Below are positions 42,347-51,873 of a stretch of 64,000 nt of DNA, in pieces. A program made the position numbers and the translations under genes. The stretch is taken from contig NZ_FRDF01000009.1 of NCBI RefSeq assembly GCF_900143235.1, positions 99,288-163,287 of the forward strand, in the 5' to 3' direction. The stretch's first letter is position 1, and the number at the start of each line of letters is the position of its first letter. Source of the stretch: Erythrobacter sanguineus (GTDB lineage Bacteria > Pseudomonadota > Alphaproteobacteria > Sphingomonadales > Sphingomonadaceae). The notes beneath the pieces were generated by a model that was given only the letters and a program-made list of their open reading frames with translations, ran no database searches and had not been told where the DNA came from.

Positions 42347-42703
42347 TCAGATCATCTGCCGGTACACGCCTACATTGCTGTAACGCTGCAGGATGTTGTC
42401 GTGGACGATCGGACTCAAAAGCTCGGTAAAGGCGCAACCGACGATGCAGTTGTCCCACCAAACCACTTCGGCCTGGAGCGATTCGAGGCCGGGCAGGGTC
42501 AACCAGCACATCTGGGCTTCGTGCATCCGGTTGATCGAAGCGGCCGAGAAGCCCGAGATCGAGAGGTCTTGCACCACGCTCTGGAAGGCGCGGCCGCCCG
42601 AAGCGCGCAGCGTTGCCGGGATTGTTAGCCGGGTACGGGGCGCACAGCGATCTTCCTGCGCGGCAAGGCGATAGCGATCGGTTTCCGAAGGCATTGCGTT
42701 CAA
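42347..42703 (-). CDS. PilZ domain protein
   Basis: A 118-residue single-domain PilZ protein. RCAPRTRLTIPATLRASGGR (the R-x-x-x-R-like part) and VVQDLSISGFSAASI (D/N-x-S-x-x-G type) form the c-di-GMP-binding signature; the rest completes a small beta-barrel. It probably binds c-di-GMP and acts on a partner in the cytoplasm. ATG at 42703 (MNAMPSETD) and 42694 are both possible. It is convergent with the serine hydrolase gene, with 19 bases between the stops. Confidence 0.88.
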   Translation of the reverse strand: MNAMPSETDRYRLAAQEDRCAPRTRLTIPATLRASGGRAFQSVVQDLSISGFSAASINRMHEAQMCWLTLPGLESLQAEVVWWDNCIVGCAFTELLSPIVHDNILQRYSNVGVYRQMI

Positions 42704-42829
42704 CCTCGTTGGGACTGGCAGCTTTAGCGCGTAGCGTACTCTGCCAGCCGATATGCCGCCGCACAGCTTAAAAAGCGGTTGCGGGGGTTGGTTAACGCAG
42801 TGTCGTGAGAGCAGGTTATCGGCAGATTT

Positions 42830-43546
42830 CTAGTCGATCCGCTCCCGGTGCAGACTGTCGAATCCCTCGGTGAGCAGGGCGACGATGCGGTCGGCCACAA
42901 CTTCGGGAGGCTTGACCGTTACGGGATCTTCGCCGGGATAGGCGCGCGCGCGCATTTCGGTGCGGGTCGCGCCCGGATCGATGATTGCCACGCCCACCTC
43001 GCCGGCGCGCTCACGCTCGGCGGCGTAGGTTTCGAGCAGGTTGTCAAATGCCGCCTTGGTCGAGGCATATGCGCCCCAATAGGCGCGCGGGGCAGCACCC
43101 ACGGAGCTGGTCAGCCCAACCACGCGCGCGCCCTTGGCCTGCCTCAGCAGCGGATCGAACCCGGCGATCAGTGCCTGAGTCGCGACCACATTGGTTAGGA
43201 GCGCCTGATTGAACTGCTTGGGTTCAATTTGCGCAAGTGGCGTCAGCTCTGGCAGGTAAGCCGCAGACAGAATGAGATAATCCAGCGAATTCCAGCGCCC
43301 GGCGATGGCCCCGGCCAGCCGCGTGATCGAGTCCGGTTCCGTCAGGTCGAGCGGGGCGATGGTCGAAGTGCCGCCGATGGCGTGGATCGCATCTTCGACC
43401 TCTTCCAGCACCTTGACCTTGCGGGCGACGAGGATGACATGCGCGCCTGCCGCAGCCAGCGCCTTGGCCGTGGCCGCGCCGATCCCGCGGCTCGCGCCGG
43501 TGACAAGCGCAGTGCGCCCGGAAAGCGGTTTTTCGGTTTCGGTCAT
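42830..43546 (-). CDS. SDR family oxidoreductase
   Basis: Short-chain dehydrogenase of 238 aa. MTETEKPLSGRTALVTGASR-GIG carries the cofactor motif; the usual NNAG is LSAAYLPELTPLAQ, and the catalytic motif is SSVGAAPRAYWGAYASTKAA (Y-x-x-x-K). The C-terminal IIDPGATRTEMRARAYPGED resembles YciK-type SDRs often found beside purF in alphaproteobacteria. The ATG comes 3 bases after the purF stop, so it is almost surely cotranscribed. Substrate unknown. Confidence 0.9.
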   Translation of the reverse strand: MTETEKPLSGRTALVTGASRGIGAATAKALAAAGAHVILVARKVKVLEEVEDAIHAIGGTSTIAPLDLTEPDSITRLAGAIAGRWNSLDYLILSAAYLPELTPLAQIEPKQFNQALLTNVVATQALIAGFDPLLRQAKGARVVGLTSSVGAAPRAYWGAYASTKAAFDNLLETYAAERERAGEVGVAIIDPGATRTEMRARAYPGEDPVTVKPPEVVADRIVALLTEGFDSLHRERID

Positions 43547-43549
43547 GGA

Positions 43550-45037
43550 TTACGCAGCCTTGGGATCAGCGAAAGGGAGTTCGGCGGTCTTTTGTTCGGC
43601 CTGCGCAAGGTCGGTCAGCGACGTGGGATAATCGCCGGTGAAGCAGGCGTCGCAGAATTGCGGGCGAACGGGATCACGCCCCTCGCGCCCGACTGCACGG
43701 TACAGCCCGTCAATCGAGATGAAGGCGAGGCTGTCGGCCTTGATGAACTGGCGCATCGGTTCCAGCTCCATCCGTGCGGCCAGCAGTTTGGAACGTTCGG
43801 GCGTATCCACCCCATAGAAGCAGGAATGCGCGGTCGGCGGGCTGGCGACGCGGAAATGCACCTCTGCCGCGCCCGCTTCGCGCATCATCTCGACGATCTT
43901 CATGCTGGTGGTGCCGCGCACGATCGAATCGTCGATCAGCACGATGCGCTTGCCTTCGACCAGCGAACGGTTGGCGTTGTGCTTGCGCTTCACGCTCGAA
44001 TGGCGGGCGCCGTCGGAAGGCTGGATGAAGGTGCGTCCGACATAGTGCGAACGGATGATGCCAAGTTCGAACGGCACGCCCGATGCCTGAGCGAAACCGA
44101 TCGCGGCCGGCACGCCGCTGTCGGGGACAGGCACAACCAGGTCGGCATCGCACGGTGCCTCGATCGCAAGCTGCGCACCGATGGCCTTGCGCGCTTCATA
44201 GACACTGCGACCGGCGAAGACGCTGTCAGGTCGGCTGAAATAGACATGTTCGAAGATGCAGGGGCGCGGGGCGGGACTGCCGAATGGCCGCACCGATCGG
44301 ATCTCGCCCGAAAAATCAGCCAGCACCAGTTCGCCCGGTTCGACCTCACGAATGACTTCGGCGCCGACCACGTCGAAGGCGACGGTTTCGGAGGCGAACA
44401 GGATGGATTCGCCCATCCGCCCCATCACCAGCGGACGGATGCCGAGCGGGTCGCGGCAGGCGATCATGCCTTCGGGCGTCATCACGATCAGCGCATAGGC
44501 GCCTTCGACCAGCCGCAGCGCGTCCACCAGCCTGTCGGCGATGGTGGGATAGCGGCTGGTGGCCACAAGATGGATGATCACCTCGGTGTCGGACGTCGAC
44601 TGGAAGATCGAGCCCTTGCCCACCAGATCGGAGCGCAGTGTCATGGCATTCGAGATATTGCCATTATGCGCCACGGCAAAGCCGCCACTGGCAAGGTCGG
44701 CGTAAAGCGGCTGGACGTTCCTCAGCCCCGATCCGCCGGTGGTAGAATAGCGCACATGGCCCGCCGCCATATGGCCGGGCAGTTCGGCGATGGCTTCGGA
44801 TGATGAGAAATTCTCTGCCACGTGGCCGAGGCCGCGGCGCGAGTAGAATTCCTTGCCATCATAGCTGACGATGCCGCCAGCTTCCTGTCCGCGATGCTGC
44901 AACGCGTGAAGGCCAAGCGCGGTCGCCGCGGCAGCATCGGCAGCGTTGATAACGCCGAAAATCCCGCATTCCTCGCGCAGCTTGTCGCCATCCGCATCGA
45001 GGAATGGGTGGGTCACATTGAGGGGTGTCATCGGCAT
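43550..45037 (-). CDS. purF: Amidophosphoribosyltransferase PurF
   Basis: First committed enzyme of purine synthesis, 495 aa. The N-terminal Ntn nucleophile is the Cys of REECGIFGVINAADAAAA, preceded by a short propeptide; the PRPP-binding domain has LVVPVPDSGVPAAIGFAQ, SVKRKHNANRSLVEGKRIV and the PRPP loop VLIDDSIVRGTTSMKI. Cysteines near the C-terminus (FCDACF) match the iron-sulfur-type subfamily. Start at 45037 (MPMTPLN) or 45031 (MTPLN) cannot be separated by ribosome site. It is the first gene of a two-gene unit with an SDR. Confidence 0.97.
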   Translation of the reverse strand: MPMTPLNVTHPFLDADGDKLREECGIFGVINAADAAAATALGLHALQHRGQEAGGIVSYDGKEFYSRRGLGHVAENFSSSEAIAELPGHMAAGHVRYSTTGGSGLRNVQPLYADLASGGFAVAHNGNISNAMTLRSDLVGKGSIFQSTSDTEVIIHLVATSRYPTIADRLVDALRLVEGAYALIVMTPEGMIACRDPLGIRPLVMGRMGESILFASETVAFDVVGAEVIREVEPGELVLADFSGEIRSVRPFGSPAPRPCIFEHVYFSRPDSVFAGRSVYEARKAIGAQLAIEAPCDADLVVPVPDSGVPAAIGFAQASGVPFELGIIRSHYVGRTFIQPSDGARHSSVKRKHNANRSLVEGKRIVLIDDSIVRGTTSMKIVEMMREAGAAEVHFRVASPPTAHSCFYGVDTPERSKLLAARMELEPMRQFIKADSLAFISIDGLYRAVGREGRDPVRPQFCDACFTGDYPTSLTDLAQAEQKTAELPFADPKAA

Positions 45038-45178
45038 CACCAGACCTGTCCGCGGCAGTTGCTTGCCCGCGCACCGCTCCAATGGCGATGTGACGGATCA
45101 ATTACAAGGGAAAGCGCACGGCCGATGCCGCCTTTTTGCTGACCGGCGTGTGACAGGCGGCGAGCGGAGCAGGGCCGG

Positions 45179-45252
45179 GGCACCCTCCTCATGCAGTGAA
45201 GCGGTAGGACAACCACACCCTCCTCAAGCAGCGCAGCGGTAGGAGAACAACG
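45179..45252. repeat. Imperfect tandem repeat, two units of about 33 bases
   Basis: CACCCTCCTCATGCAGTGAA-GCGGTAGGACAAC is followed after three bases by CACCCTCCTCAAGCAGCGCA-GCGGTAGGAGAAC. The units differ at four positions. They lie between purF and lolC, near the purF promoter region. Confidence 0.75.
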
Positions 45253-45327
45253 ACTCCCGGGATTGCGGGGCTGGCGCGCGCGCACTACAGGCAGCGTTCA
45301 GCATTTATCGGGCAGCCCTTACCACCC

Positions 45328-46581
45328 ATGCTTTCCCCTTTCGAATGGATGATCGCCAAGCGTTACCTCTGGCCCGGCAAGGGCGAGGCATTCATTGCGC
45401 TTGTCGCCGGGATTTCGGTGGGCGTGGTGATGCTGTCGGTCGCCATGCTGGTGATCGTGATGAGCGTGATGAACGGCTTTCGTGCAGAACTGCTCGACAA
45501 GATCGTGGGGCTGAACGGGCATGCCATCGTGCAGGCCTATGGTGGTCGGCTGGATGACTGGGAAAGCGTGCTCGACAAGGTCAGGCAGACCCCCGGTGTG
45601 ACCGACGCTTCGCCGCTGATCGAGCAGCCCTTGCTCACCAGCTTTGGCGGGCGAGTGGAAGCGGTGTTCGTGCGTGGGCAGACCGACGAGGATATTGCCG
45701 ATCTTGCCGACAAGGTGGTGCTGGGCGACATGCTCAGCCTGTATCAGCCCTCGGCGCAGAGCGGTGCGGGCCGGGTCGCGATCGGCACGCGGCTGGCGCA
45801 GAATATCGGCGCGCGGGTGGGTGATACCATCACCATCATCAATCCGCAGGGGCGCAGCACCCCCTTCGGCACGTCGATCCGTCAGGTCGGCTACGAGGTC
45901 GGCGCGATCTTCGAGGTCGGGATCTATGATTACGACGAGAAATTCGTCGTCCTGCCGATCAAGGACGCGCAGACCTTGCTGCTGATGGGCGATTCCATCG
46001 GCATGATCGAAGTCACTGTCGATAATCCCGACCGGGTGGGAGAGATTCTCGCCCCTGTTGCCGACAAGCTTGCGGGACAGGCGGTGATCGCAGACTGGAA
46101 AACCATCAATTCGGCCCTGTTTGAAGCCTTGCAGGTCGAACGTGTGGCGATGTTCTTCGCGCTCTCCTTCATGGTGCTGGTGGCGGCGTTCAATATCCTG
46201 TCAAGCCTTGTCATGCTGGTGCGCGCCAAGACCCGCGATATCGCGATCATGCGCACGATGGGGGCAACGCGGCGCAGCTTGCTCAAGATCTTCGTCACCA
46301 CCGGCACCACCGTGGGGGCCATCGGCACCATGGCCGGGCTGGCGCTGGGCGCGATCGTGCTGTTCTTCCGCGAACCGATCGTCGATTTCATCGCCTTTGC
46401 CACGGGGCAGGAAATCTGGGATCCGGAAGTGCGGTTTCTCTCCACCCTGCCATCGCGCACCGATCCCTGGGAAGTTTTCGGGATCGTGATGCTGGCGCTG
46501 GTGATGAGCTTCTTGGCCACGCTCTATCCCGCCTTGAAGGCCGCGAATACCGATCCGGTGCAGGTGCTGCGTTATGAATAG
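45328..46581 (+). CDS. lolC: Lipoprotein-releasing ABC transporter permease LolC/LolE
   Basis: Inner membrane subunit of the LolCDE complex, which extracts outer membrane lipoproteins. 417 aa with four transmembrane segments (about 25-50, 270-300, 320-345, 385-405) and the large periplasmic domain between the first two. [20 protein letters not shown] and [30 protein letters not shown] are typical, as is [20 protein letters not shown]. As in other alphaproteobacteria a single LolC/E-type permease (LolF-like) is present. The stop overlaps lolD by 8 bases. Confidence 0.95.
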   Translation: MLSPFEWMIAKRYLWPGKGEAFIALVAGISVGVVMLSVAMLVIVMSVMNGFRAELLDKIVGLNGHAIVQAYGGRLDDWESVLDKVRQTPGVTDASPLIEQPLLTSFGGRVEAVFVRGQTDEDIADLADKVVLGDMLSLYQPSAQSGAGRVAIGTRLAQNIGARVGDTITIINPQGRSTPFGTSIRQVGYEVGAIFEVGIYDYDEKFVVLPIKDAQTLLLMGDSIGMIEVTVDNPDRVGEILAPVADKLAGQAVIADWKTINSALFEALQVERVAMFFALSFMVLVAAFNILSSLVMLVRAKTRDIAIMRTMGATRRSLLKIFVTTGTTVGAIGTMAGLALGAIVLFFREPIVDFIAFATGQEIWDPEVRFLSTLPSRTDPWEVFGIVMLALVMSFLATLYPALKAANTDPVQVLRYE

Positions 46582-47266
46582 CTCCCTGACGCCAGGCGCT
46601 CCGATCGTATCGCTGAAGGAGCTGAAACGCTCGTTCGAGCAGGGCGGGCAGCGCATCGACGTGCTGCGCGGCGTGAATCTTGACATCATGCCGGGTGAGA
46701 TCGTGGCGCTGCTCGGGCCGTCGGGTTCGGGTAAATCGACCTTGCTGCAGGCGGTCGGCCTGCTCGAAGGCGGGTTCGAAGGATCGATCAGCGTGGCGGG
46801 CGAGCGCGCCGAAGACCTCGCCACCGATCAGCGCACCCGGCTGCGGCGCGAGCATCTGGGCTTCGTCTATCAGTTCCATCACCTGCTGCCCGATTTCGAC
46901 GCGCGCGAGAATGTGGTGATGCCGCAAATGATTCTCGGCACGCCGCGCGCCCAATGCGAGGAACGCGCCGACAGCCTGCTCACCAGCCTCGGCCTCGGCG
47001 GGCGGCTGACCCACCGCCCCAGTCAGCTTTCTGGCGGCGAACAACAGCGCGTCGCCGTGGCCCGCGCGCTTGCCAACCGGCCCACGCTGGTGCTGGCCGA
47101 CGAGCCGACCGGCAATCTTGACGAGGCAACCGCCGATAATGTGCTGGCCCAATTCCTCGCGCTCGTGCGCGGCGAGGGCAGCGCGGCGCTGGTGGCGACC
47201 CATAACGAGCGGCTGGCGGGACGAATGGATCGTGTGGTGCGGCTGAAGGACGGAGTGCTGATCTAG
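46574..47266 (+). CDS. lolD: Lipoprotein-releasing ABC transporter ATP-binding protein LolD
   Basis: ATPase of the LolCDE lipoprotein export complex, 230 aa. Walker [21 protein letters not shown], the Q-loop region [20 protein letters not shown] typical of LolD, signature [19 protein letters not shown] and Walker [13 protein letters not shown] are intact. The start lies inside the lolC end (8-base overlap), implying translational coupling. Confidence 0.97.
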   Translation: MNSSLTPGAPIVSLKELKRSFEQGGQRIDVLRGVNLDIMPGEIVALLGPSGSGKSTLLQAVGLLEGGFEGSISVAGERAEDLATDQRTRLRREHLGFVYQFHHLLPDFDARENVVMPQMILGTPRAQCEERADSLLTSLGLGGRLTHRPSQLSGGEQQRVAVARALANRPTLVLADEPTGNLDEATADNVLAQFLALVRGEGSAALVATHNERLAGRMDRVVRLKDGVLI

Positions 47267-47321
47267 CGGTTCCCCCCGCAAGGCCCCACATTCAAGAGGT
47301 CACAACAAGGAGGAACCGACC

Positions 47322-47609
47322 ATGGCCGACCATCCCAGCACGTCCGGCGGCGAGACGCTCAATACCGGCGAGACCGCGTGGAACGATCGCGCTGCACTCC
47401 ATGCGAAAGACGACGGCGTCGGCGTGTTCGATGGCGGCAAGGCGTTGGGGCGCGGCACCTTCGCCGAGATGATCCGCCACCTCGCCATGCTGCCCGAAGA
47501 AGAGCGCGCCGGCTATGTCATCGAAAAGGCCGGCGACCGGGAATATTCGGCCGATGAGGCGATGGCGCTTGCCTCGCACCCTGATTTTCCCGCACAAGAG
47601 CCCGGCTGA
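47322..47609 (+). CDS. Small conserved hypothetical protein
   Basis: A 95-residue acidic protein (MADHPSTSGGETLNTGETAW). It has a central segment with RGTFAEMIRHLAMLPEEERAGYVIEK and a tail with EYSADEAMALASHPDF. No signal peptide or transmembrane segment is present. It looks like a small cytoplasmic protein found in sphingomonads; the function is unknown. A strong ribosome site (AAGGAGG) lies 8 bases upstream. It precedes the glutathione peroxidase gene by 23 bases and may be cotranscribed. Confidence 0.75.
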   Translation: MADHPSTSGGETLNTGETAWNDRAALHAKDDGVGVFDGGKALGRGTFAEMIRHLAMLPEEERAGYVIEKAGDREYSADEAMALASHPDFPAQEPG

Positions 47610-47632
47610 TACCACACCCACCGGGGGGCTGA

Positions 47633-48112
47633 ATGACCACGATTGCCGATTTCACCGTCACCACCAACCGGGGCGAGAGCCTCGACCTGTCCGCCAAGCT
47701 CGGCACGGTGCTGCTGGTGGTGAACACCGCCAGCAAGTGCGGTTTCACTCCGCAATATGACGGGCTGGAAAAGCTCTACCAGCAGTTCAGGGACAAGGGT
47801 TTCGAGGTGCTCGGTTTCCCCTGCAACCAGTTCGGCGGGCAGGAACCGGGCAAGGCCGACGAGATCGCCGAATTCTGCAAGGTCAATTTCGGCGTCACCT
47901 TCCCGCTGATGGCCAAGGTGGAGGTCAACGGCCCCGAAGCCTCGCCCCTGTTCGACTGGATGAAGAAAGAGGCCAAGGGGCTGATGGGATCGACCTCGAT
48001 CAAGTGGAACTTCACCAAGTTTCTGGTCGACCGCGAAGGCCATGTGGTGAAACGCTACGGCCCGCAGGATACGCCTGCTGCCATCGCCAAGGATATCGCG
48101 AAGCTGCTGTAG
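47633..48112 (+). CDS. Glutathione peroxidase
   Basis: Thiol peroxidase of the GPx family, 159 aa (MTTIADFTVTTNRGESLDLS). The active site is VVNTASKCGFTPQYDGLEKL (Cys in place of selenocysteine), with the family motifs GFPCNQFGGQEPG and KWNFTKFLVDREG. It reduces hydrogen peroxide or lipid hydroperoxides, often with thioredoxin rather than glutathione. No signal peptide is present, so it should be cytoplasmic. Confidence 0.95.
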   Translation: MTTIADFTVTTNRGESLDLSAKLGTVLLVVNTASKCGFTPQYDGLEKLYQQFRDKGFEVLGFPCNQFGGQEPGKADEIAEFCKVNFGVTFPLMAKVEVNGPEASPLFDWMKKEAKGLMGSTSIKWNFTKFLVDREGHVVKRYGPQDTPAAIAKDIAKLL

Positions 48113-48187
48113 ATTTATCCCGAGCCTGTGGAGAATTAACCCGCAGGGGCGCTTCCGGAATCGGCGCAAATTCCTAAACTGCCGGCC

Positions 48188-51100
48188 ATGTCCTTCGCCC
48201 CCTTCGTTCCCCTGCGCGTGCTGTCATCTTTTTCGATGCTCGAAGGGGCGATCGATCCCAAAGCCATTGCCAAGCTGGCGAAAGAACGCGGCTTTCCCGC
48301 CATCGCGATCTGCGACCGCAACGGGCTTTACGGGATCATGGCCTTTGCCGGGGCGTGCAAGGCCGAAGGGGTGCAGCCGATCATCGGCGCGCTGCTGGGC
48401 GTGGCGCGCGAAGGGGTGGAAGGATCGGGCGCGCGGGCGATCGATTACCTGCCGCTGCTGGCGCAGGATGACGAGGGCTATGGCAATCTGTGCCATCTGG
48501 TCAGCAAGGCCCATCTTGACCGCCCGCTGGAACTGGAACCGCACGTCACGCTGGCCGACCTTGCCGGGCGCACCGGCGGGCTGATTGCGCTGACCGGGGC
48601 GGGCGAGGGCGGGCTGACGCGTCTGCTCGCCGATGGCCAGGTCGAAGCGGCGGCGCGGCTGGCCGACGGGCTGCAATCGCTGTTTGCCGGGCGGCTTTAT
48701 GTCGAACTGGCGCGAGGCGGCGATCCGGTTTGCGAGCGGGCCGAGGGGGCGCTGATCGATCTCGCCTATGCGCGCGGGCTGCCGCTGGTTGCCACCAATC
48801 CCGCCAATTTCGCCGAGCCGCATGAATACCGCGCGCATGACGCGATGCTGTGCATCGCCAATTCGACCCAAATCGAGGCCGAGGACCGCCCGCATTCCAA
48901 CCCGCAGGCTTTCGTCAAATCAGCGGCGATGATGCAGGAATTGTTCGCCGACCTGCCCGAAGCGACCGCCAACAGCCTTGTCATCGCCCAGCGCTGCGCC
49001 TTTGCGCCGCCCTATCGCAAGCCGATCCTGCCGAGCCTTGCGGGCGATCTTTCGGGCGAGGCGCGGATGCTGGCCGAGGATTCGCGGGCAGGCCTGGTGG
49101 AGCGGCTGGCGCCCTATTACCCCGAGACCTGCCGCGCCGAACTGCACGAGGCACTGCAATTCGCCTCCGCCGATGCGCTGGCCGAAGCCGAAGCCTCCTT
49201 CGCCGCTCTGGGCGAGGCAGGGGTGTTTGCCGAGGTGCTGGAATACAAGCGCCGCCTCGAATTCGAGATCGACGTGATCGCGGGCATGGGCTTTCCCGGC
49301 TACTTCCTGATCGTGGCCGACTTCATCAAATGGGCCAAGGAGCAGGGCATTCCTGTGGGGCCGGGCCGCGGTTCTGGCGCAGGCTCGGCGGTGGCCTGGG
49401 CGCTGACCATCACCGATCTCGATCCGCTCCGGCTCGGGCTGCTGTTCGAACGCTTCCTCAATCCCGAACGCGTGTCGATGCCCGACTTCGATATCGACTT
49501 CTGCGAAACCCGGCGGGGCGAAGTGATCCGCTATGTGCAGGCCAAATACGGCAGCGATCACGTCGCCCAGATCATCACCTTCGGCAAGCTGAAGGCGCGT
49601 GCGGTGCTGCGCGATTGCGGACGCATTCTGCAGATGAGCTACGGACAGGTTGACCGGCTGTGCAAGATGGTGCCCAACCACCCGACTGACCCGTGGACCC
49701 TGCCGCGCACGCTGAACGGTGCGGCCGATTTCAAGCGCGAATACGACAATCACAACGAGGTGAAGCGCCTCGTCGATCTCGCCATGCAATTGGAAGGCAT
49801 GCCGCGCAATTCCTCGACCCATGCGGCGGGCGTGGTGATCGGCGACAGGCCGCTGGCCGAGCTGGTGCCGCTCTACCGCGATCCGCGCTCGGACATGCCG
49901 GTGACGCAGTTCGACATGAAGCATGTCGAAAGCTCCGGTCTGGTCAAGTTCGACTTTCTCGGGTTGAAAACCCTTTCGGTGCTGCGAAAGGCGGTCGATC
50001 TGCTCGGCCAGCGCGGCATCGACATTGATCTGGGCGCGCTGCCGCTGGACGATGCGGCGGTCTATGATCTGATGAAGGCGGGTAACACGGTTGGCGTGTT
50101 CCAGCTTGAATCCGAAGGGATGCGGCGCACGCTGAAAGCGGTCAAGCCGACCAATTTCGGCGACATCATCGCGCTGGTTTCGCTCTACCGTCCCGGCCCG
50201 ATGGATAACATCCCGCTGTTCGGCCAACGCAAGGCGGGCCTTGTCCCGATCGAATATCCGCACGAGAAACTGGAAGGTATCCTCGCCGAAACCTACGGCA
50301 TCTTCGTCTATCAGGAACAGGTGATGCAGGCCGCCCAGGTGCTGGCCGGATACTCGCTCGGGGACGCGGACCTTCTGCGCCGCGCGATGGGTAAGAAGGT
50401 GCAGGCGGAAATGGACGCCCAGCGCGGGCGGTTCGTTGACGGCTGCAAGGCGGTGTCCGGCATTGAGGCCAAGCGTGCCAACGAATTGTTCGATTTGATC
50501 GACAAGTTTGCGGGCTATGGCTTCAACAAATCGCACGCTGCCGCTTACGCGCTGCTTGCGTATCAGACCGGCTGGCTCAAGGCGCATTACCCGGAAGAAT
50601 TCTACGCTGCGTCAATGTGTTTCGACCTGCACCAGTCGGACAAGCTCAATATCTTCGTCGACGACGCGCGCCGCTATCCGAACGGAGAGGGCGGGGTTGC
50701 GGTACAGGCGCCTGATATCAACGCCTCTGAAGCGCGCTTCAGTGTCGAGCAGACCGACAAGGGCTACGCGGTGCGATACGCGCTCGCCGGAATTCGCAAC
50801 GTCGGGGAAAAGGCGATGGAATCCATCGTTGCCGAGCGCGAGACGGGCGGGCCGTTTGCCAGTCTCAAGGATTTCTTCGAACGCCTGCCGCAAGGCAGCA
50901 TGAACCGCCGCCAATTGGAAGGGCTGATCTGCGCGGGCGCGCTCGACAGTCTCGAACCAGACCGCGCGCTGCTTTATGCCAACGCCGAATTGCTGCTGGC
51001 GGTGGCTGATGCGGCCATGCGAGAGCGGTCGAGCGGGCAGGTCGGGCTGTTCGGCGGCGATGATAACGCAGCCGAAGATCTGCGCCTGCAGCCTTGCGAG

Positions 51101-51796
51101 CCGTGGAACCGCAACGAGCGGATGGCCAAGGAGCGCGAGAATTTCGGCTTCTATTTCTCCGCCCACCCGGTGCAGCAATATCGCGATGTCTCCTCGGCCA
51201 ATGGCGCACGCACCTATCAGAGCCTGATGGAAGCGGGCGCACCGGCTGGTGGGCGTGGTTCTGCGGTGATGGCGGTGCTGGTCGAAGGCATCACCAAGGC
51301 CCGCACCCGCAAGGGCGGCACCTTCGTGCGCGCCGATTTTTCCGATACCTCGGGCCAGTTCTCTGCCGCCTGCTTTGAAGAGGCGCTGGTGCCGCAGTTC
51401 GAACGCTGGGCCGAGGACGGCGAATGCCTGCTGCTAACGGTCGAGCTTGATGCGCCCAATCCTGATGAGCCGCCGCGCCTGACCGTGCGCAGCGCCCGCC
51501 CGCTGACCGCGGTCAGCGGGGCGACCGCCATGCAGCTCACAGCCGATATCGCCAGCCTCGACGCGTTGCTCGAACTCAAGATCGAGCTCGATGTCGAGGA
51601 TGATTGCGATTTTGTCGGCAATGGCGAAGTGGTGGTGCGGCTGTTGCTGGAAGGTGGCGGGCAGGTGCAGATGCGGCTTGGGCGCAGCTTCCTGTTGAGC
51701 GGCGTGCTGGCCGAGCGGCTGGCCGAAGTGCCGGGCATCGCCAATGTTGAACTGGTGCCGGTAAAGAGCCGTCCCGGATTGCGGCTGGTCGCCTAG
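48188..51796 (+). CDS. dnaE: DNA polymerase III alpha subunit DnaE
   Basis: Replicative polymerase of 1202 aa. The N-terminal PHP domain starts PFVPLRVLSSFSMLEGAIDP; the palm contains GPGRGSGAGSAVAWAL and the catalytic PDFDIDFCETRRGEVIRYVQ (about residues 430-450) plus GYGFNKSHAAAYALLAYQTG. HhH and OB domains follow (AVLVEGITKARTRKGGTFVR). Length is within the usual range. The ATG at 48188 is 75 bases after the peroxidase stop. A bidirectional terminator lies directly downstream. Confidence 0.98.
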   Translation: MSFAPFVPLRVLSSFSMLEGAIDPKAIAKLAKERGFPAIAICDRNGLYGIMAFAGACKAEGVQPIIGALLGVAREGVEGSGARAIDYLPLLAQDDEGYGNLCHLVSKAHLDRPLELEPHVTLADLAGRTGGLIALTGAGEGGLTRLLADGQVEAAARLADGLQSLFAGRLYVELARGGDPVCERAEGALIDLAYARGLPLVATNPANFAEPHEYRAHDAMLCIANSTQIEAEDRPHSNPQAFVKSAAMMQELFADLPEATANSLVIAQRCAFAPPYRKPILPSLAGDLSGEARMLAEDSRAGLVERLAPYYPETCRAELHEALQFASADALAEAEASFAALGEAGVFAEVLEYKRRLEFEIDVIAGMGFPGYFLIVADFIKWAKEQGIPVGPGRGSGAGSAVAWALTITDLDPLRLGLLFERFLNPERVSMPDFDIDFCETRRGEVIRYVQAKYGSDHVAQIITFGKLKARAVLRDCGRILQMSYGQVDRLCKMVPNHPTDPWTLPRTLNGAADFKREYDNHNEVKRLVDLAMQLEGMPRNSSTHAAGVVIGDRPLAELVPLYRDPRSDMPVTQFDMKHVESSGLVKFDFLGLKTLSVLRKAVDLLGQRGIDIDLGALPLDDAAVYDLMKAGNTVGVFQLESEGMRRTLKAVKPTNFGDIIALVSLYRPGPMDNIPLFGQRKAGLVPIEYPHEKLEGILAETYGIFVYQEQVMQAAQVLAGYSLGDADLLRRAMGKKVQAEMDAQRGRFVDGCKAVSGIEAKRANELFDLIDKFAGYGFNKSHAAAYALLAYQTGWLKAHYPEEFYAASMCFDLHQSDKLNIFVDDARRYPNGEGGVAVQAPDINASEARFSVEQTDKGYAVRYALAGIRNVGEKAMESIVAERETGGPFASLKDFFERLPQGSMNRRQLEGLICAGALDSLEPDRALLYANAELLLAVADAAMRERSSGQVGLFGGDDNAAEDLRLQPCEPWNRNERMAKERENFGFYFSAHPVQQYRDVSSANGARTYQSLMEAGAPAGGRGSAVMAVLVEGITKARTRKGGTFVRADFSDTSGQFSAACFEEALVPQFERWAEDGECLLLTVELDAPNPDEPPRLTVRSARPLTAVSGATAMQLTADIASLDALLELKIELDVEDDCDFVGNGEVVVRLLLEGGGQVQMRLGRSFLLSGVLAERLAEVPGIANVELVPVKSRPGLRLVA

Positions 51797-51811
51797 CCAC
51801 GGGACGAACGA

Positions 51812-51841
51812 AAAAGGGGGCAGATCGCGCCGCCCCCTTTT
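51812..51841. terminator. Bidirectional intrinsic terminator
   Basis: Perfect 10-bp stem AAAAGGGGGC / GCCCCCTTTT with a 10-base loop. T runs are present on both strands, so it can end both dnaE (plus) and the ompA-family gene (minus), which converge here. Confidence 0.9.
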
Positions 51842-51873
51842 GCATTCTGGCCGCCCGTCTGGCCGGTTTAAAC

